DNA from: Pterois miles
Taxonomy: Eukaryota > Chordata > Actinopteri > Perciformes > Scorpaenidae
Assembly (NCBI GenBank): GCA_947000775.1
Contig: CAMQGK010000058.1
Coordinates: 62,001-126,000 of the forward strand
Reading direction: 5' to 3'
Length of the DNA stretch: 64,000 bases
Positions 24,638 through 34,290 of the stretch are shown in pieces; the stretch's first letter is position 1; each line of letters starts with the position of its first letter. Both the position numbers and the translations under genes were made by a program. The notes below the pieces were generated by a model. That model did not search any database. It was not told the DNA's origin and worked only from the letters and a program-made list of their open reading frames with translations.

Positions 24638-26070
24638 GATCTGGGGTTGTGCGGTGTATGGAACACAGATCTTATACAGACTCAGGGGTCGTGCGGTGTA
24701 TGGGACACTGAGTTCTGCTCTTCCTCACACAAGAGGTCCAAATCTTCAGACCTGCTTGGGCTGACCCCTGATACCTCGCGGTGCTAACGAAAGGGTACAT
24801 GCCTCAACAGGTGGTAAGTATGCGGCCCCCCGTGTCCCGACTCTAGGGCAGCACTGCGGGAGTGGTGGTTCAGGGTATCAGAACCTTAAACGTCACCCAG
24901 TCTTCTATGAGGAATAGCCTCACACACACCACAGTCCATACCACACTACACACGTTTCCTAAAACCCTTCTTTTCCATCCCACAGTCTGCTTAGGGATTG
25001 TGCCGTGGATGCACCGGGACCTGGATCTTATTTTCCCTTCTTTTCTTAATTTCTCCATCCCACAGTCTGCTTAGGGACTGTGCCGTGGATGCACCGGGAC
25101 CTAGGCCTTATATTCTTAGTTTTTTCATCCCACAGTCTGCTTAGGGACTGTGCCGTGGATGCACCGGGACCTAGAATTTTATTTTATAAAATAAACCTTA
25201 AAACATTAAGAGACCTTAAAATACCAGTGGCTAGAGTAGAGTAGCTTAGAGGGGACACACCCCGGAGACTGCGCATCTTCGGTGGGACCTCCTTGGGTGA
25301 GAGTGTATTGTGGTAAGCGGTCGAAACACTCGATGATCCCAGGGCACACAACTGAGGATGTGTCCCCAGTGAGCATGGACATGGTCTAGGGACAGATCGG
25401 AAGCAGCCTGAAAGGTTGCATCCGTATTTGGGATTTCGTGGGCTGAAAAGCCCCCGTATCCTTTACGTCAGAGGAGGGACCCATTGGGGTTTCGCGGACA
25501 ATAATGTCCCCGTACCCTTTAAGCACAGCTTCTCGTACCCTCACTGCAGTCCTGAAAAATTGTGACCAGCCACCCACCAGTGCGGACTGGGGGAGGGGAT
25601 CACAATGACCTTGCTTACCCTGCTCACTTACTTATACCATACCAATACCACTTCTCTCATAATACGTTAGACACTCCGTACCAATACAATCCAAATCTAC
25701 CTTAACACCTCCTTCTCTACCCCACACCTACCTCAGGAACCCCAACACTAACCCTAACACCTGATATCCTCCTACCATTTTTTTAAAAAAAACCCCACCA
25801 AATAACGCCCTACTACCCTACACCCCTATTACCACTTCCCTTTAAACATATCCACCAGTCCACTTACCCCAACCCTAAACCACCACACACACCTCTGATA
25901 CTCCTACACTAACACCTCATACCCACCCACCTCTTCTTATCTTACTGTATGGCCTAGCGTCCTATGGGAGGTGACCAGGGGACTAACATGCGTTGGCCAG
26001 TGCCTTGCCGTTGTCTCTCACCAACACCTCACTGCTATGCGGTCAGGGAGGGACTTTGAGTCTAACATGC
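24635..26070 (+). repeat. diverged, shortened subtelomeric unit U4
   Basis: Homology to the young units covers 24,635-25,640 (U1 1,376-2,420) and 25,951-26,070 (U1 4,741-4,868). The 2.3 kb between these parts in U1 is replaced by 310 bp of unrelated C/A-rich sequence. A CCCTAA array follows at 26,078. Some blocks are identical and others have drifted, which makes this the most useful comparison for finding constrained parts. Confidence 0.85.
24636..25640 (+). ncRNA. candidate structured RNA block (old copy)
   Basis: It keeps AAGATCTG/CAGATCTT and the paired hairpin next to it, 129 bases identical to U1 1,553-1,681 (24,806-24,934), three 40-bp modules, the CCGGAGA/TCTTCGG stem with a G-U pair, and AGAGTGT/ACACTC. 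At 25,398-25,424 a stem CGGA.GCAGCC/GGTTGC.TCCG stands where U1 has ACACAAC/GTTGTGT: the pairing is kept with different bases. No known family is recognised. Confidence 0.42.
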
Positions 26071-26077
26071 TAATACT

Positions 26078-26256
26078 AACCCTAACCCTAACCCTAACCC
26101 TAACCCTCTAACCCTAACCCTCTAACCCTAACCCTAACCCTAACCCCTAACCCTAACCCTAACCCCTAACCCCTAACCCTAACCCTAACCCTAACCCTAA
26201 CCCTAACCCCTAACCCTAACCCTAACCCTAACCCTAACCCTAACCCCTAACCCTAA
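26078..26256 (+). repeat. interstitial telomeric array
   Basis: Mostly perfect CCCTAA with a few CCCCTAA and CCCTCTAA units, between U4 and the first 325-bp hairpin element. Confidence 0.95.
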
Positions 26257-26582
26257 ATAGTGGGGGCACATTTTTGACTATAACTTTGGAAGGGAAGGTC
26301 GGACTGACTTGAAAACAACTTCCGTGTGTATGTTTTTGGGGACGCTGAACACTCCAGTCTTGGTCGCGAGTCTCTACGACCTTTCGTTCCAGAGATACGA
26401 ACATCGGGATTGGTAAATCTCGCGATATCTCGAGAACGAAAAGTCGTAGAGACTCGCGGTAAAGACCAGCGTTCTCAGCACCCCTGAAAACCCCCTAGTA
26501 GAACTTGGTCCCGACTCTCTACAACCTTCCGTTCCCGAGATACAGAATTGGGTAGGGGTACCCGATTGAGTTTTTATCCCCT
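26257..26582 (+). mobile_element. 325-bp hairpin element D, copy 1
   Basis: A non-telomeric segment from AGTGGGGGCACATTTTTGAC to TTTTTATCCCCTTTA is bounded on both sides by CCCTAA repeats and recurs at 27,817-28,142 in the same orientation. Arms 26,365-26,389 and 26,434-26,458 pair over 25 bp with one mismatch. The stem can be extended about 12 bp inward with two more mismatches. A further direct copy of the left arm lies at 26,511-26,544. No frame or known family is recognised. Confidence 0.6.
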
Positions 26583-26754
26583 TTACCCTAACCCTAACCC
26601 TAACCCTAACCCTAACCTTAAACCTAACCCTAACTCTAACCCTAACCCTAACCCTAAGCCTAACCCCAACCCTAACCCTAACTTTAAACCTAACCCTAAC
26701 CCTAACTTTAATCTAAGCCCTAACCCTAACCCTAACCCTAACCCCAACCTTAAG
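26583..26754 (+). repeat. degenerate telomeric array
   Basis: CCCTAA with CTTTAA and CCTAAGCC variants. Its last part resembles the tract before fragment B. Confidence 0.9.
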
Positions 26755-27608
26755 CCCTTGGGATATAAGAATTTATCAACATTATAATTCATAAATACAA
26801 TCTACAGACAAAGGGTTAAAAAATACTTTAAATATTTTAAAAATACTTACCTGCCATATACTTTACTACAAACATACAAACATTAATATGGATTGAATAA
26901 ATATCATATTTGGGCACAAATGGGGAATATTGGATAAAAGAATTAATAGGGTTATAATTCATAAATAAAATATTATATATAAATACTAGGATTCAAATTT
27001 TATCATAGGATATAGTTTATCTAAATTACAAGAACCTTTATACTATTAAAATACATTCATTATAAATAAACCTGTTTTCTGGATAAGGGAAAGCAACTTG
27101 CAGTAAAACAGAAACAGGACATGCACAGACATGCCCAGTGGGCGGAGCTTCTGGCTCTCTAGGGAGAGGAGAGTGAAACAGAGAGTTTCATTCTCTCTCT
27201 CAACTTCACCGAGCCAGCAGCTCCCTCTACACAGCCAGTCTGCCTTTTGATTGTGTGCCTTTACACCTGAGGAAGATCTTTTTTGATCGAAACGTCGTGT
27301 TTGGCACACTATTTATTATATTTATCATCATAATAATAATTATATAATATATATTTTATTTTATTATATTTATTTATTTTATTTTAATTTCTCCATTTCT
27401 TAATTGGTTTATCCTTCCCTAGTGGAAGCGCCCTTAGTTGTTTGGGTTTTATTTTCTTATTTATCAAGTCCGGATGGACTACGGCTGGACCACAGTACGG
27501 TACGGCAGACGCCGTTACCGTAATGACCAGCCCAGGAGGGACCAGGTGTATGGGTGGAAGGCCAGTGCTCCCCCTTACTCCTATTGGAGAAGGGATTATG
27601 TTCCTTAT
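26755..27608 (+). mobile_element. Penelope-like element fragment C
   Basis: About 850 bp are collinear with fragment B. It has a few indels, including 8 bp inserted upstream of the ATG and 12 bp deleted in frame in the coding part. The right end GTTCCTTAT then CCTAACCC is identical to A and B. It carries the third hammerhead motif and has telomeric arrays on both sides. Confidence 0.5.
27255..27307 (+). ncRNA. hammerhead ribozyme motif, copy C
   Basis: Core CTGAGGA, stem II GATC/GATC with a T-rich loop, GAAACGTC, and helix I ACAC/GTGT plus GTGCC/GGCAC. Two bases are missing from the internal loop of helix I compared with A and B, while all pairing and core positions are kept. Confidence 0.62.
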
Positions 27609-27612
27609 CCTA
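27474..27612 (+). pseudogene. Y/R-rich N-terminal coding fragment (copy C)
   Basis: Compared with copies A and B there is one synonymous change (CCT to CCC, Pro) and an in-frame loss of four codons (about GEPY). The frame again ends at the telomeric junction. Preservation of the frame hints that it was once translated. Confidence 0.4.
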
Positions 27613-27790
27613 ACCCTAACACTTAACTTAACCCTAACACTTAACTTAACCCTAACCCTAACCCTAACACTTAACTTAACCTAACCCTAACCCTAACACT
27701 TAACTTAACCCTAACCCTAACCCTAACACTTAACTTAACCTAACCCTAATGACCCTTACCCTAACCCTAACACATACCGTAACACTGACA
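27609..27790 (+). repeat. telomere-variant array with ACTTAACTTAACC units
   Basis: CCCTAA alternates with a higher-order ACACTTAACTTAACC variant, seen five times from about 27,618 to 27,745. This pattern is not present elsewhere in the window. Confidence 0.9.
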
Positions 27791-27816
27791 CTTAGACTTT
27801 TTTTCCATATACATAT

Positions 27817-28142
27817 AGTGGGGGCACATTTTTGACTATAACTTTGGAACGGAAGGTCGGACTGACTTGAAAACAGCTTCCGTGTATATGTTTTTGGGGA
27901 CGCTGAACACGCCAGTCTTGGTCCCGAGTCTCTACGACCTTCCGTTCCAGAGATACGAACATCGGGATTGGTACATCTCGCGATATCTTGAGAAAGAAAA
28001 CTCGTAGAGACTCGCGGTAAAGACCAGCCTTCTCAGCGCCCCTGAAAACCCCCTAGTAGAACTTGGTCCCGACTCTCTACGACCTTCCGTTCCCGAGATA
28101 CAGAATTGGGTAGGGGTACCCGATTGAGTTTTTATCCCCTTT
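27817..28142 (+). mobile_element. 325-bp hairpin element D, copy 2
   Basis: This is the same element as at 26,257-26,582 (offset 1,560) with scattered substitutions. The hairpin arms remain complementary with more mismatches. It is followed by a short CCCTAA run (28,143-28,178) and then by single-copy DNA. Confidence 0.6.
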
Positions 28143-28178
28143 ACCCCCTAACCCCTAACCCTAACCCTAACCCTAATT
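28143..28178 (+). repeat. last telomeric repeats, boundary of subtelomere
   Basis: Five or six CCCTAA-type units. Immediately right of them begins the sequence of the truncated minus-strand gene. Confidence 0.9.
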
Positions 28179-28248
28179 CTGAAAAGGAAGGAATTAAATG
28201 ACACATTCAAATCTTATCCCTCACACTTTTCCCATAAGAAATACTTAC

Positions 28249-31200
28249 CAGAATTTGAAACTTGGTGTGATGATTCCATGACTCGAAGTCTCTGACATGT
28301 GTTTTCTTCATGTTGACTAGGACCACTGCTCGGTGTCCCGTCAGCGTACACAGGTACCCCATTATGTAGCCCATCAACTTTGAATGTTTCTCGTGGGCAT
28401 TCTCATATCGGAATTTGGCAGTAGCCAAATCTTCTACAAAATATCCAAAAATATACACAACAAAAAACATTTTAAAGAATGTAGGCTAGTTAAGAGATGG
28501 TTGTGATCATAAAGAATGGTGTCCACTCACCCAGAAGCTCAGTGATTTGCTCCATGGCAGTGATCATACATTTGTGTTGGTCACCTGGACAAAGCTGTTC
28601 CTCTGTGAAAACAGGAAAAGACATCCGAATGTATACAGAAAATGCTATTTGACTTTCCAAAAAGAACACTATACCAGACTGCAAAAAAGATAAAATATTT
28701 ACTTGATTTTTTGCACAGGACTTTCTGGCGATGAACCACCATTTTCTTGTGGGTGTCTGAAGCAATTTTCTTGAGCTCATATTGAATTTCTGAGAAGTCC
28801 TTCTGCTTCAGTTTACTAGCTTTAGAATAGGAGCACTCAGCATGCTTAAAAAACATGATAACGTTATTTATCATGTACTTTATAGTTGTTGGGGTGTAGC
28901 CCTTTGCAGTCAAGTATGTTGGCCAGCTATGGAAAAAGGAAAGAAGTTACTAGTAACAAATTGTCAATGGACCTGAGCTTGTATAGCACTTTTCTAACCA
29001 TCTGGTTACTTTTACACGGCAGGTCACTCCTACCTATTCATACCCTTTCACTCTAATCACTCCACATTCGGTTGCATCCATACCCATTTACATGCCACTG
29101 ATGAAGCAAGGACATGGACATGACAGCAGGAGCGGGGATGTAACCCACAACCTTCTGATTGCAGGACAACTGACTCTACCTACTGAGCTGCAGTTGCCCA
29201 CAGTGACCACATCTTACCAGTTCACCAGCATATTCCATATTCTGCATTCCAACTTTCAGATTATCATCTATTTAAAACTTTGTCTTTGGAGTTCATAGAA
29301 AAGAACCTGGTTAACTCAGAAAACATTTTTCAATACATATATGACAGAAAAATACCTACCCACGTAACTTGTCCATGCGTAGGAGGAATCTCAGGTCCTT
29401 GCTGACAGCACTTGGTGGGAGGCCCTCAGCCATGTAGAAACAAAATCGCATAGCATGACTAGAGGTCTGCTTGGCATTCTCCATGTCTTTTATTCCTGTT
29501 CGTCCCCCAAGGCGATGCTTCATTAAATCCTGGCAAATTTTTTCTGAAGTAAAAGAGTGTAAACAATATTAAATAAGGAAACTAATCAACTGTAAAACTG
29601 TAGTTGATGAGGAGAGGAATACTTACCAAATAAACGACCCCCCTTCATGTATTTGGCTGTATATTCCCCTTTCTGAGCAGACAGAGGTGGTTTTCGCGGA
29701 ATGCTGCTTGGACACTCTGGTTGAGTGTTAATTATTTTCTCCAACATGTCTTCAAACCGATTCATCTTGAGAGTAAGCGCTTTAAGCTGCATGCCACAGC
29801 TGCAGCTGCATGTTGAGTCCATTGTCAAAGGTGAGATTTCACTATTGTCGCTCAAGTGCCCCGGTAAGCTACATGAGGGAGCCCCAGGGTCAGGAGATGG
29901 ATGGTCACTTTGGCTGCTCAAGTGCCCCGGTAAGCTACATGAGGAAGCCCCAGAGTCATGAGATGGATGGTCACTTTGGCTGCTCAACTGCCCCGGTAAG
30001 CTGCACGAGGGAGCCCCAGAGCCAGGAGATGGATGGTCACTTTGGACGCTCAACTGCCCCGGTAAGCTGCACGAGGGAGCCCCAGAGCCAGGAGATGGAT
30101 GGTCACTTCGGCCGCTCAACTGCCCCGGTAAGCTGCACGAGGGAGCCCCAGAGTCAGGAGATGGATGGTCACTTTGGCCGCTCAACTGCCCCGGAAAACT
30201 GCACGAGGGAGCCCCAGAGCCAGGAGATGGATGGTCACTTTGGCCGCTCAACTGCCCCAGTAAGCTGCACGAGGGAGCCCCAGAGCCAGGAAATGGATGG
30301 TCACTTCGGCCGCTCAACTGCCCCGGTAAGCTGCACGAGGGAGCCCCAGAGTCAGGAGATGGATGGTCACTTTGGCCGCTCAACTGCCCCGGTAAGCTGC
30401 ACAAGGGAGTCCCAGAGCCAGGAGATGGATGGTCACTTCGGACGCTCAACTGCTCCGGTAAGGTGCACGAGGGAGCCCCAGAGTCAGGAGATGGATGGTC
30501 ACTTCGGCCGCTCAACTGCCCCGGTAAGCTGCATGAGGGAGCCCCAGAGTCACTGCATGACTCAAAGTGATCGTGATAGGAGTGGAATTGTGTTTGGGGT
30601 AGTCACTTGTAGACTGGCTTGAAGAAAAGCTGTGTCCTGTAACAGGGGTAGAAGGAAGGGGTCTACTATTGGATCAATGAACAACACTGGAGGATGAACT
30701 GTTGTGCATTTCATCATCCAGTAACTCGCAGGTCTGCTGATCCTGGAACCTGACTGCATCAGGCTTCTGTTCATTAGCAGTAGTGTCTCCTGACAGTTGC
30801 AGTTCCAAATCCTGATTGTCAAATGCTGCAATGAATGTAAACATGTTGAATGTTGAATTAAAGATTTGAACTGGGGTTCCAAATTTAAGAACGCATCCTT
30901 CCATGTTTGATTTTTACAGAAAAGCCATACAACAGAGGATGTAAGTTAAATGAGTGTATGGTCATATGGGAAATTTAATAGAACATAACAGTAGAAATTT
31001 TCATTTTAGTGCATTTGTTACTCTAGAATCACAAATAACATTAAAACAACGTATACATACCCATTTCATCGGGATTACCAAGGTCCAAATAGGACACCAT
31101 GACCACCTCTGGATTACTTCTTCGAAGCTGAGCAAGCTCTTTAACAATAGAAGCTCTTTTTGCCTGTTTAATGAACGGGTCTCGTTCCTATTAAAAAAAA

Positions 31201-32003
31201 AAATATATATATATATATATTATTCCAACATGAGCTTACTTAAGACAGAGGAAAAATCAGTTTCACACTAGATCTTTTGTGTATTTAGGAAATATTATCC
31301 AAATAAATTGCCTAGGGCGCGAGGCGCGAGGCGCAAGGCGGGTATGGGGATACGTACAAACACCCAGATGTTAGTTAATGTAGTCTAGGAAGGGGAAGCT
31401 TGGGGTCCCCTGCTGGAGCTGTTGGATGGTTGAAGATGAGTGAGTGAAATAAATGTACTTACACCTGCCGAGGAAAGTCTATGTTGGTCCTGCAAGTGCT
31501 TATCCAGGCGAACAAGGCAGGTCTTCCTACACAATGGGCAGTCCAGGGGGTCTGGAGTTCTGCAGTAAAGAGAGAAAAATGAATCCAGTCATTAAAACAG
31601 ATTATCCATGTATAAATATGACAAAATATTTTCTGAATCTTACCTCGCATTCCCATATTTAATGAGAAGCTGGAACTCATCTTTATTTTGAATGCTGTGT
31701 GAGACATTCAGGTGTTGTCTGAGGTTGACATAGCTGGAGAAACAGAGTCCACATAGTTTCGACTGTGGAAAGGTAAAAATAACACGCCAAATTAGAGATC
31801 TATCTCCACAGCAAATTTTGTACAACAAACAGCAAAGAACACTCTTGAGTTATACTCACCATTTTTCCAAACAGCTGAAGCTGTGCGCCATTATCTGTAC
31901 ATTCAGAGGGGTTTAAGGGAGAAGTCATGTCACAAAGTGAAAAAAGAGCAAACAGAGCAAGTAAAATATTTCTCAAGACATTCTGATGACAAGCCAACTC
32001 CAT
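28249..32003 (-). CDS. C2H2-finger protein with tyrosine-recombinase-like domain, 3'-truncated
   Basis: Nine exons are supported by GT/AG sites and matching phases: 31,860-32,003; 31,644-31,762; 31,463-31,559; 31,061-31,187; 29,637-30,825; 29,360-29,543; 28,703-28,926; 28,531-28,602; 28,249-28,433. Exon 2 has a finger-like CGLC...HLNVSH and exon 3 CPLC...HLQDQH. The last four exons (MKHRLGGRTG..., WPTYLTAKGYTPTTIKYM..., GYLCTLTGHRAVVL) resemble a teleost family whose core looks like a phage-integrase fold. TGHR would be the box-I arginine region, by inference. A donor at 28,243-28,248 shows that further exons should follow, but telomeric repeats begin 70 bp on, so the remaining catalytic residues are lost. 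The first exon start (ATGG, 32,003) is a best guess; an internal ATG also exists. Exon 5 is disrupted, so this is probably a pseudogene. Confidence 0.72.
28965..29200 (-). mobile_element. tRNA-derived SINE in an intron
   Basis: On the minus strand an A-box-like GCAGCTCAGTAGGTAGAG (29,174-29,191) and a B-box-like GGTTGTGGGTTACATCCC (29,135-29,152) are spaced as in a tRNA. A non-tRNA body follows, ending AAAAGTGCTATACAAGCTC, which is typical of teleost SINE tails. It lies in the intron between exons 6 and 7 of the truncated gene, in the same orientation. Confidence 0.75.
29637..30825 (-). pseudogene. exon 5 of the truncated gene: low-complexity, frame-broken
   Basis: The 5' part follows exon 4 in phase (AFDNQDLELQLSGD...SSSSSVVH) and then meets TGA near 30,675. 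Beyond the stop the same frame stays Ser/Thr-rich (SNSRPLPSTPVTGHSFSSSQ) to about 30,545. The repeat-bearing frame (GAPSCSLPGQLSG...) that joins exon 6 in phase is a different frame. An alternative small intron was considered, but no convincing donor/acceptor pair restores the frame. The simplest reading is a nonsense mutation plus a frameshift. Sequencing error is also possible in repeat-rich DNA. Confidence 0.55.
29866..30546 (-). repeat. 66-bp coding minisatellite, about 11 copies
   Basis: GCCCCAGAG-type unit starts fall every 66 bp from 29,881 to 30,541. On the minus strand each unit encodes 22 residues of the form SGQSDHPSPDSGAPSCSLPG plus QL. The period is a multiple of three, so copy-number change would keep the frame. 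Confidence 0.92.
31195..31222 (+). repeat. A-run and (TA)n microsatellite
   Basis: A short poly-A and TA run lies just upstream of exon 4 on the minus strand. It forms part of that intron's pyrimidine/T-rich 3' end. Confidence 0.85.
31377..31450 (+). mobile_element. LINE 3'-end fragment
   Basis: GCTTGGGGTCCCCTGCTGGA continuing to GAGCTGTTG, with a GAAGATGAGTGAGTG tail, matches the end of the LINE relics at 41,118-41,180 and 59,520-59,584. It sits in the intron between exons 3 and 4, in opposite orientation to the gene. Confidence 0.6.
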
Positions 32004-32039
32004 GGATATTCCTAAATTAATGTTTCAAGCACACAAGTG

Positions 32040-32375
32040 GTTGAAGATTGAAGATAAGTGATGAGTGAGTGAGAGATATTTTTTATTTTTTTTTTATTTA
32101 TATACATATTCAAATATAGAAACATAGATACAATTCTGGTGTCCATCCACATTTATATCTATACCATAATCTGCTATGTGCAGCACAAAAAGGTGATAAA
32201 AAGGGATATTTCAAACGTCGGAAAATGCATAAAGACGCTGAATAGCATGACAGAGTGATGTTAGACACTTATATAGGTGAAAATCTATCAGGTTTAAGCA
32301 GGTTCTATCAAGTAAAAAGACTAAATTTAGAGACATAACCTTTACTCACCTCCAGGTAGACTTGGCTTCTGCACT
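32040..32375. other. AT-rich intergenic DNA, no feature seen
   Basis: This follows the putative first exon on its upstream side. It contains T-rich runs and a GATGAGTGAGTGAG tail reminiscent of LINE ends. No clear promoter was identified. Confidence 0.5.
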
Positions 32376-32379
32376 TCCT

Positions 32380-32925
32380 GCTTCCTGTGACACAGGAAGT
32401 CAAAATTTTAATTTATTCAAAAAGAAAAAAGTAGGTTTTTATGTTAAAACTGAAATACTATAAATTATGGCATTATAGAATATATTGAATTACGAAAGTG
32501 CAGTATAGAATACACCCTGAATTCATGTTTTTGTTTACTTCCTGTGACACAGGAAGTCCAATTTTGAATCTACATGCATTATAGAATATATTGAAATGTG
32601 GAAGTGCAGAATAGAATACACCCTGAATTCAAGTTTTTTACTTCCTGTGACACAGGAAGTCCAATTTTGAACCTACATGCATTATAGAATATATTGAAAT
32701 GTGGAAGTGAAGAATAGAATACACCCTGAATTCATGTTTTTTACTTCCTGTGACACAGGAAGTTAAAATTTTAATTTATTCAAAAAGAAAAAAGTAGGTT
32801 TTTATGTTAAAACTGAAATACTATAAATTATGGCATTATAGAATATATTGAATTGCAAAAGTGCAGTATAGAATACACTCTGAATTCATGTTTTTCTTTA
32901 CTTCCTGTGACACAGGAAGTCCAAC
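32380..32925 (+). repeat. tandem repeats, each with an ETS-like palindrome
   Basis: Five copies of a palindrome with arms ACTTCCTGTG and CACAGGAAGT around a single A (the first lacks its outermost base) lie at about 32,380, 32,537, 32,640, 32,743 and 32,900. Spacings are 157, 103, 103 and 157. The intervening sequence is also repeated (TGCATTATAGAATATATTGA, ACACCCTGAATTCA). AGGAAGT matches the ETS core, so each palindrome offers two inverted sites. Confidence 0.88.
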
Positions 32926-33004
32926 TTTGAATTACATGTGATGTAAAAATGTGAAATATTATCTGAACTTATAGTGAGTGCTGTTATTGGAAGGGAAAAT
33001 AATA

Positions 33005-33720
33005 TTATTAATATCAATATACTTGAACCAAGAGAGCTCAAATTTGGCACATACACACCTGAGGATGTTCTCCTCATGTGGTCTAGCTTTCATGGACCTA
33101 CATCTTTGCCAAAAGAAGTTATGGCTTGATAAATACTGCAGAGTTATTCAAACCATCTACCCACTGAGGTGATTTGGTAGAATTCTCTACTTTTCTGGTT
33201 CCTGTTTGGGCCAGGAAGTACCAAGAGTCCTCAAATTTTGCACAGGCACATGTAAGGATGTTCTCCTTATGAGCGTGAGATTTCACGGCAAAGTGACACA
33301 GCCCACTGAAGTGAAGTGGTGGAATTCTCTACTTACCTGGGTCGTGTTTGGTTCCACTTGCACCGAGAGAGCTCAAATTTGGCACATATACACCTAAGGA
33401 TGTTTTCCTTATGGGCTAGAGGTTTCATGGACATACATCTTTGCCAAAAGAAGTTATGGCTTGATAAATACTGCAAAGTTATTCAAACCATCTGCCCACT
33501 GAAGTGATTTGGTAGAATTCTAAACTTTCCTGGTTCCTGTTTGAGCCAGGATGTACCAAGAGAGCTCAAACAGGCACATGTGAGGATATTCTACTTCTGT
33601 GCTAGAGGTTTCATGGACCTACACCTCAGATTAAAGAAGTTATGGCTTGGTAAATATGGCAAAGTGACACAGCCCACTGAAGGGAAGTGGTGGAGTTCCT
33701 TGTGGTACTTCTCAATTTTT
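33005..33720 (+). repeat. A/B-type satellite, first block
   Basis: Units of about 190 bp begin with ACCAAGAGAGCTCAAATTTG. Type A continues with TTTGCCAAAAGAAGTTATGG. Type B continues with CACCTCAGATTAAAGAAG and GTGACACAGCCCACTGAAG. Frames of 60-140 residues on both strands follow the monomers and are not genes. Confidence 0.9.
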
Positions 33721-34290
33721 ATTTCTTAATTTTTAACACCTGCTGGTGGTTCACATGTGTGATAGAGCTCTGTGAGAGCTTTCAAATGATGTTTGAATCT
33801 CAAAACATGCTTTAAAGAACATTGCTCATTAAATATATGAGATATTCTTCAGCAACTTTGAGAATTTGAAAGGAATTTCAAGCATTATAACTCATAAACA
33901 CATGCACCGAGACTGACAAAATAACCTGTGTTTGATGAAGGAATCTCCAGGCTTCTATTTTATGTTGGAATCAGCCCGCTACCTCCCACTGTTTTTGAAA
34001 TATGAGCTGTTGAAATTCTTCCAGATTCTCATCTACAGCTTCCAAATTCTCATCTATTAAATGAGATCTGTAAGCGTATAGATGAGAATTTGGAAGCACT
34101 TTCAGGCCTGATAACTCATAAACACATGCACCTAGCGAGACATAATAACCTGTGGTTGATGGCGTAATCTTCAGGCTTCTATTTTATGTTGGAATTAGCC
34201 CGCTACCTCCCACTGTTTTTGAAATATGAGCTGTTGAAATACAGATGAGATATATAGATGAGAATTTATGTATTCTGTACTTTCCTGGTT
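33720..34290 (+). repeat. paired 200-bp repeats between satellite blocks
   Basis: A segment with AACTCATAAACACATGCACC, AATCAGCCCGCTACC-type sequence and TTTTTGAAATATGAGC occurs near 33,870-34,035 and 34,080-34,255. Diverged copies lie at 36,570-36,730 and 57,985-58,140, at the satellite edges. Confidence 0.8.

Noticed and set aside
29810..30622. 270-codon plus-strand frame
   Set aside because: Shadow of the in-frame 66-bp minisatellite of the minus-strand exon.
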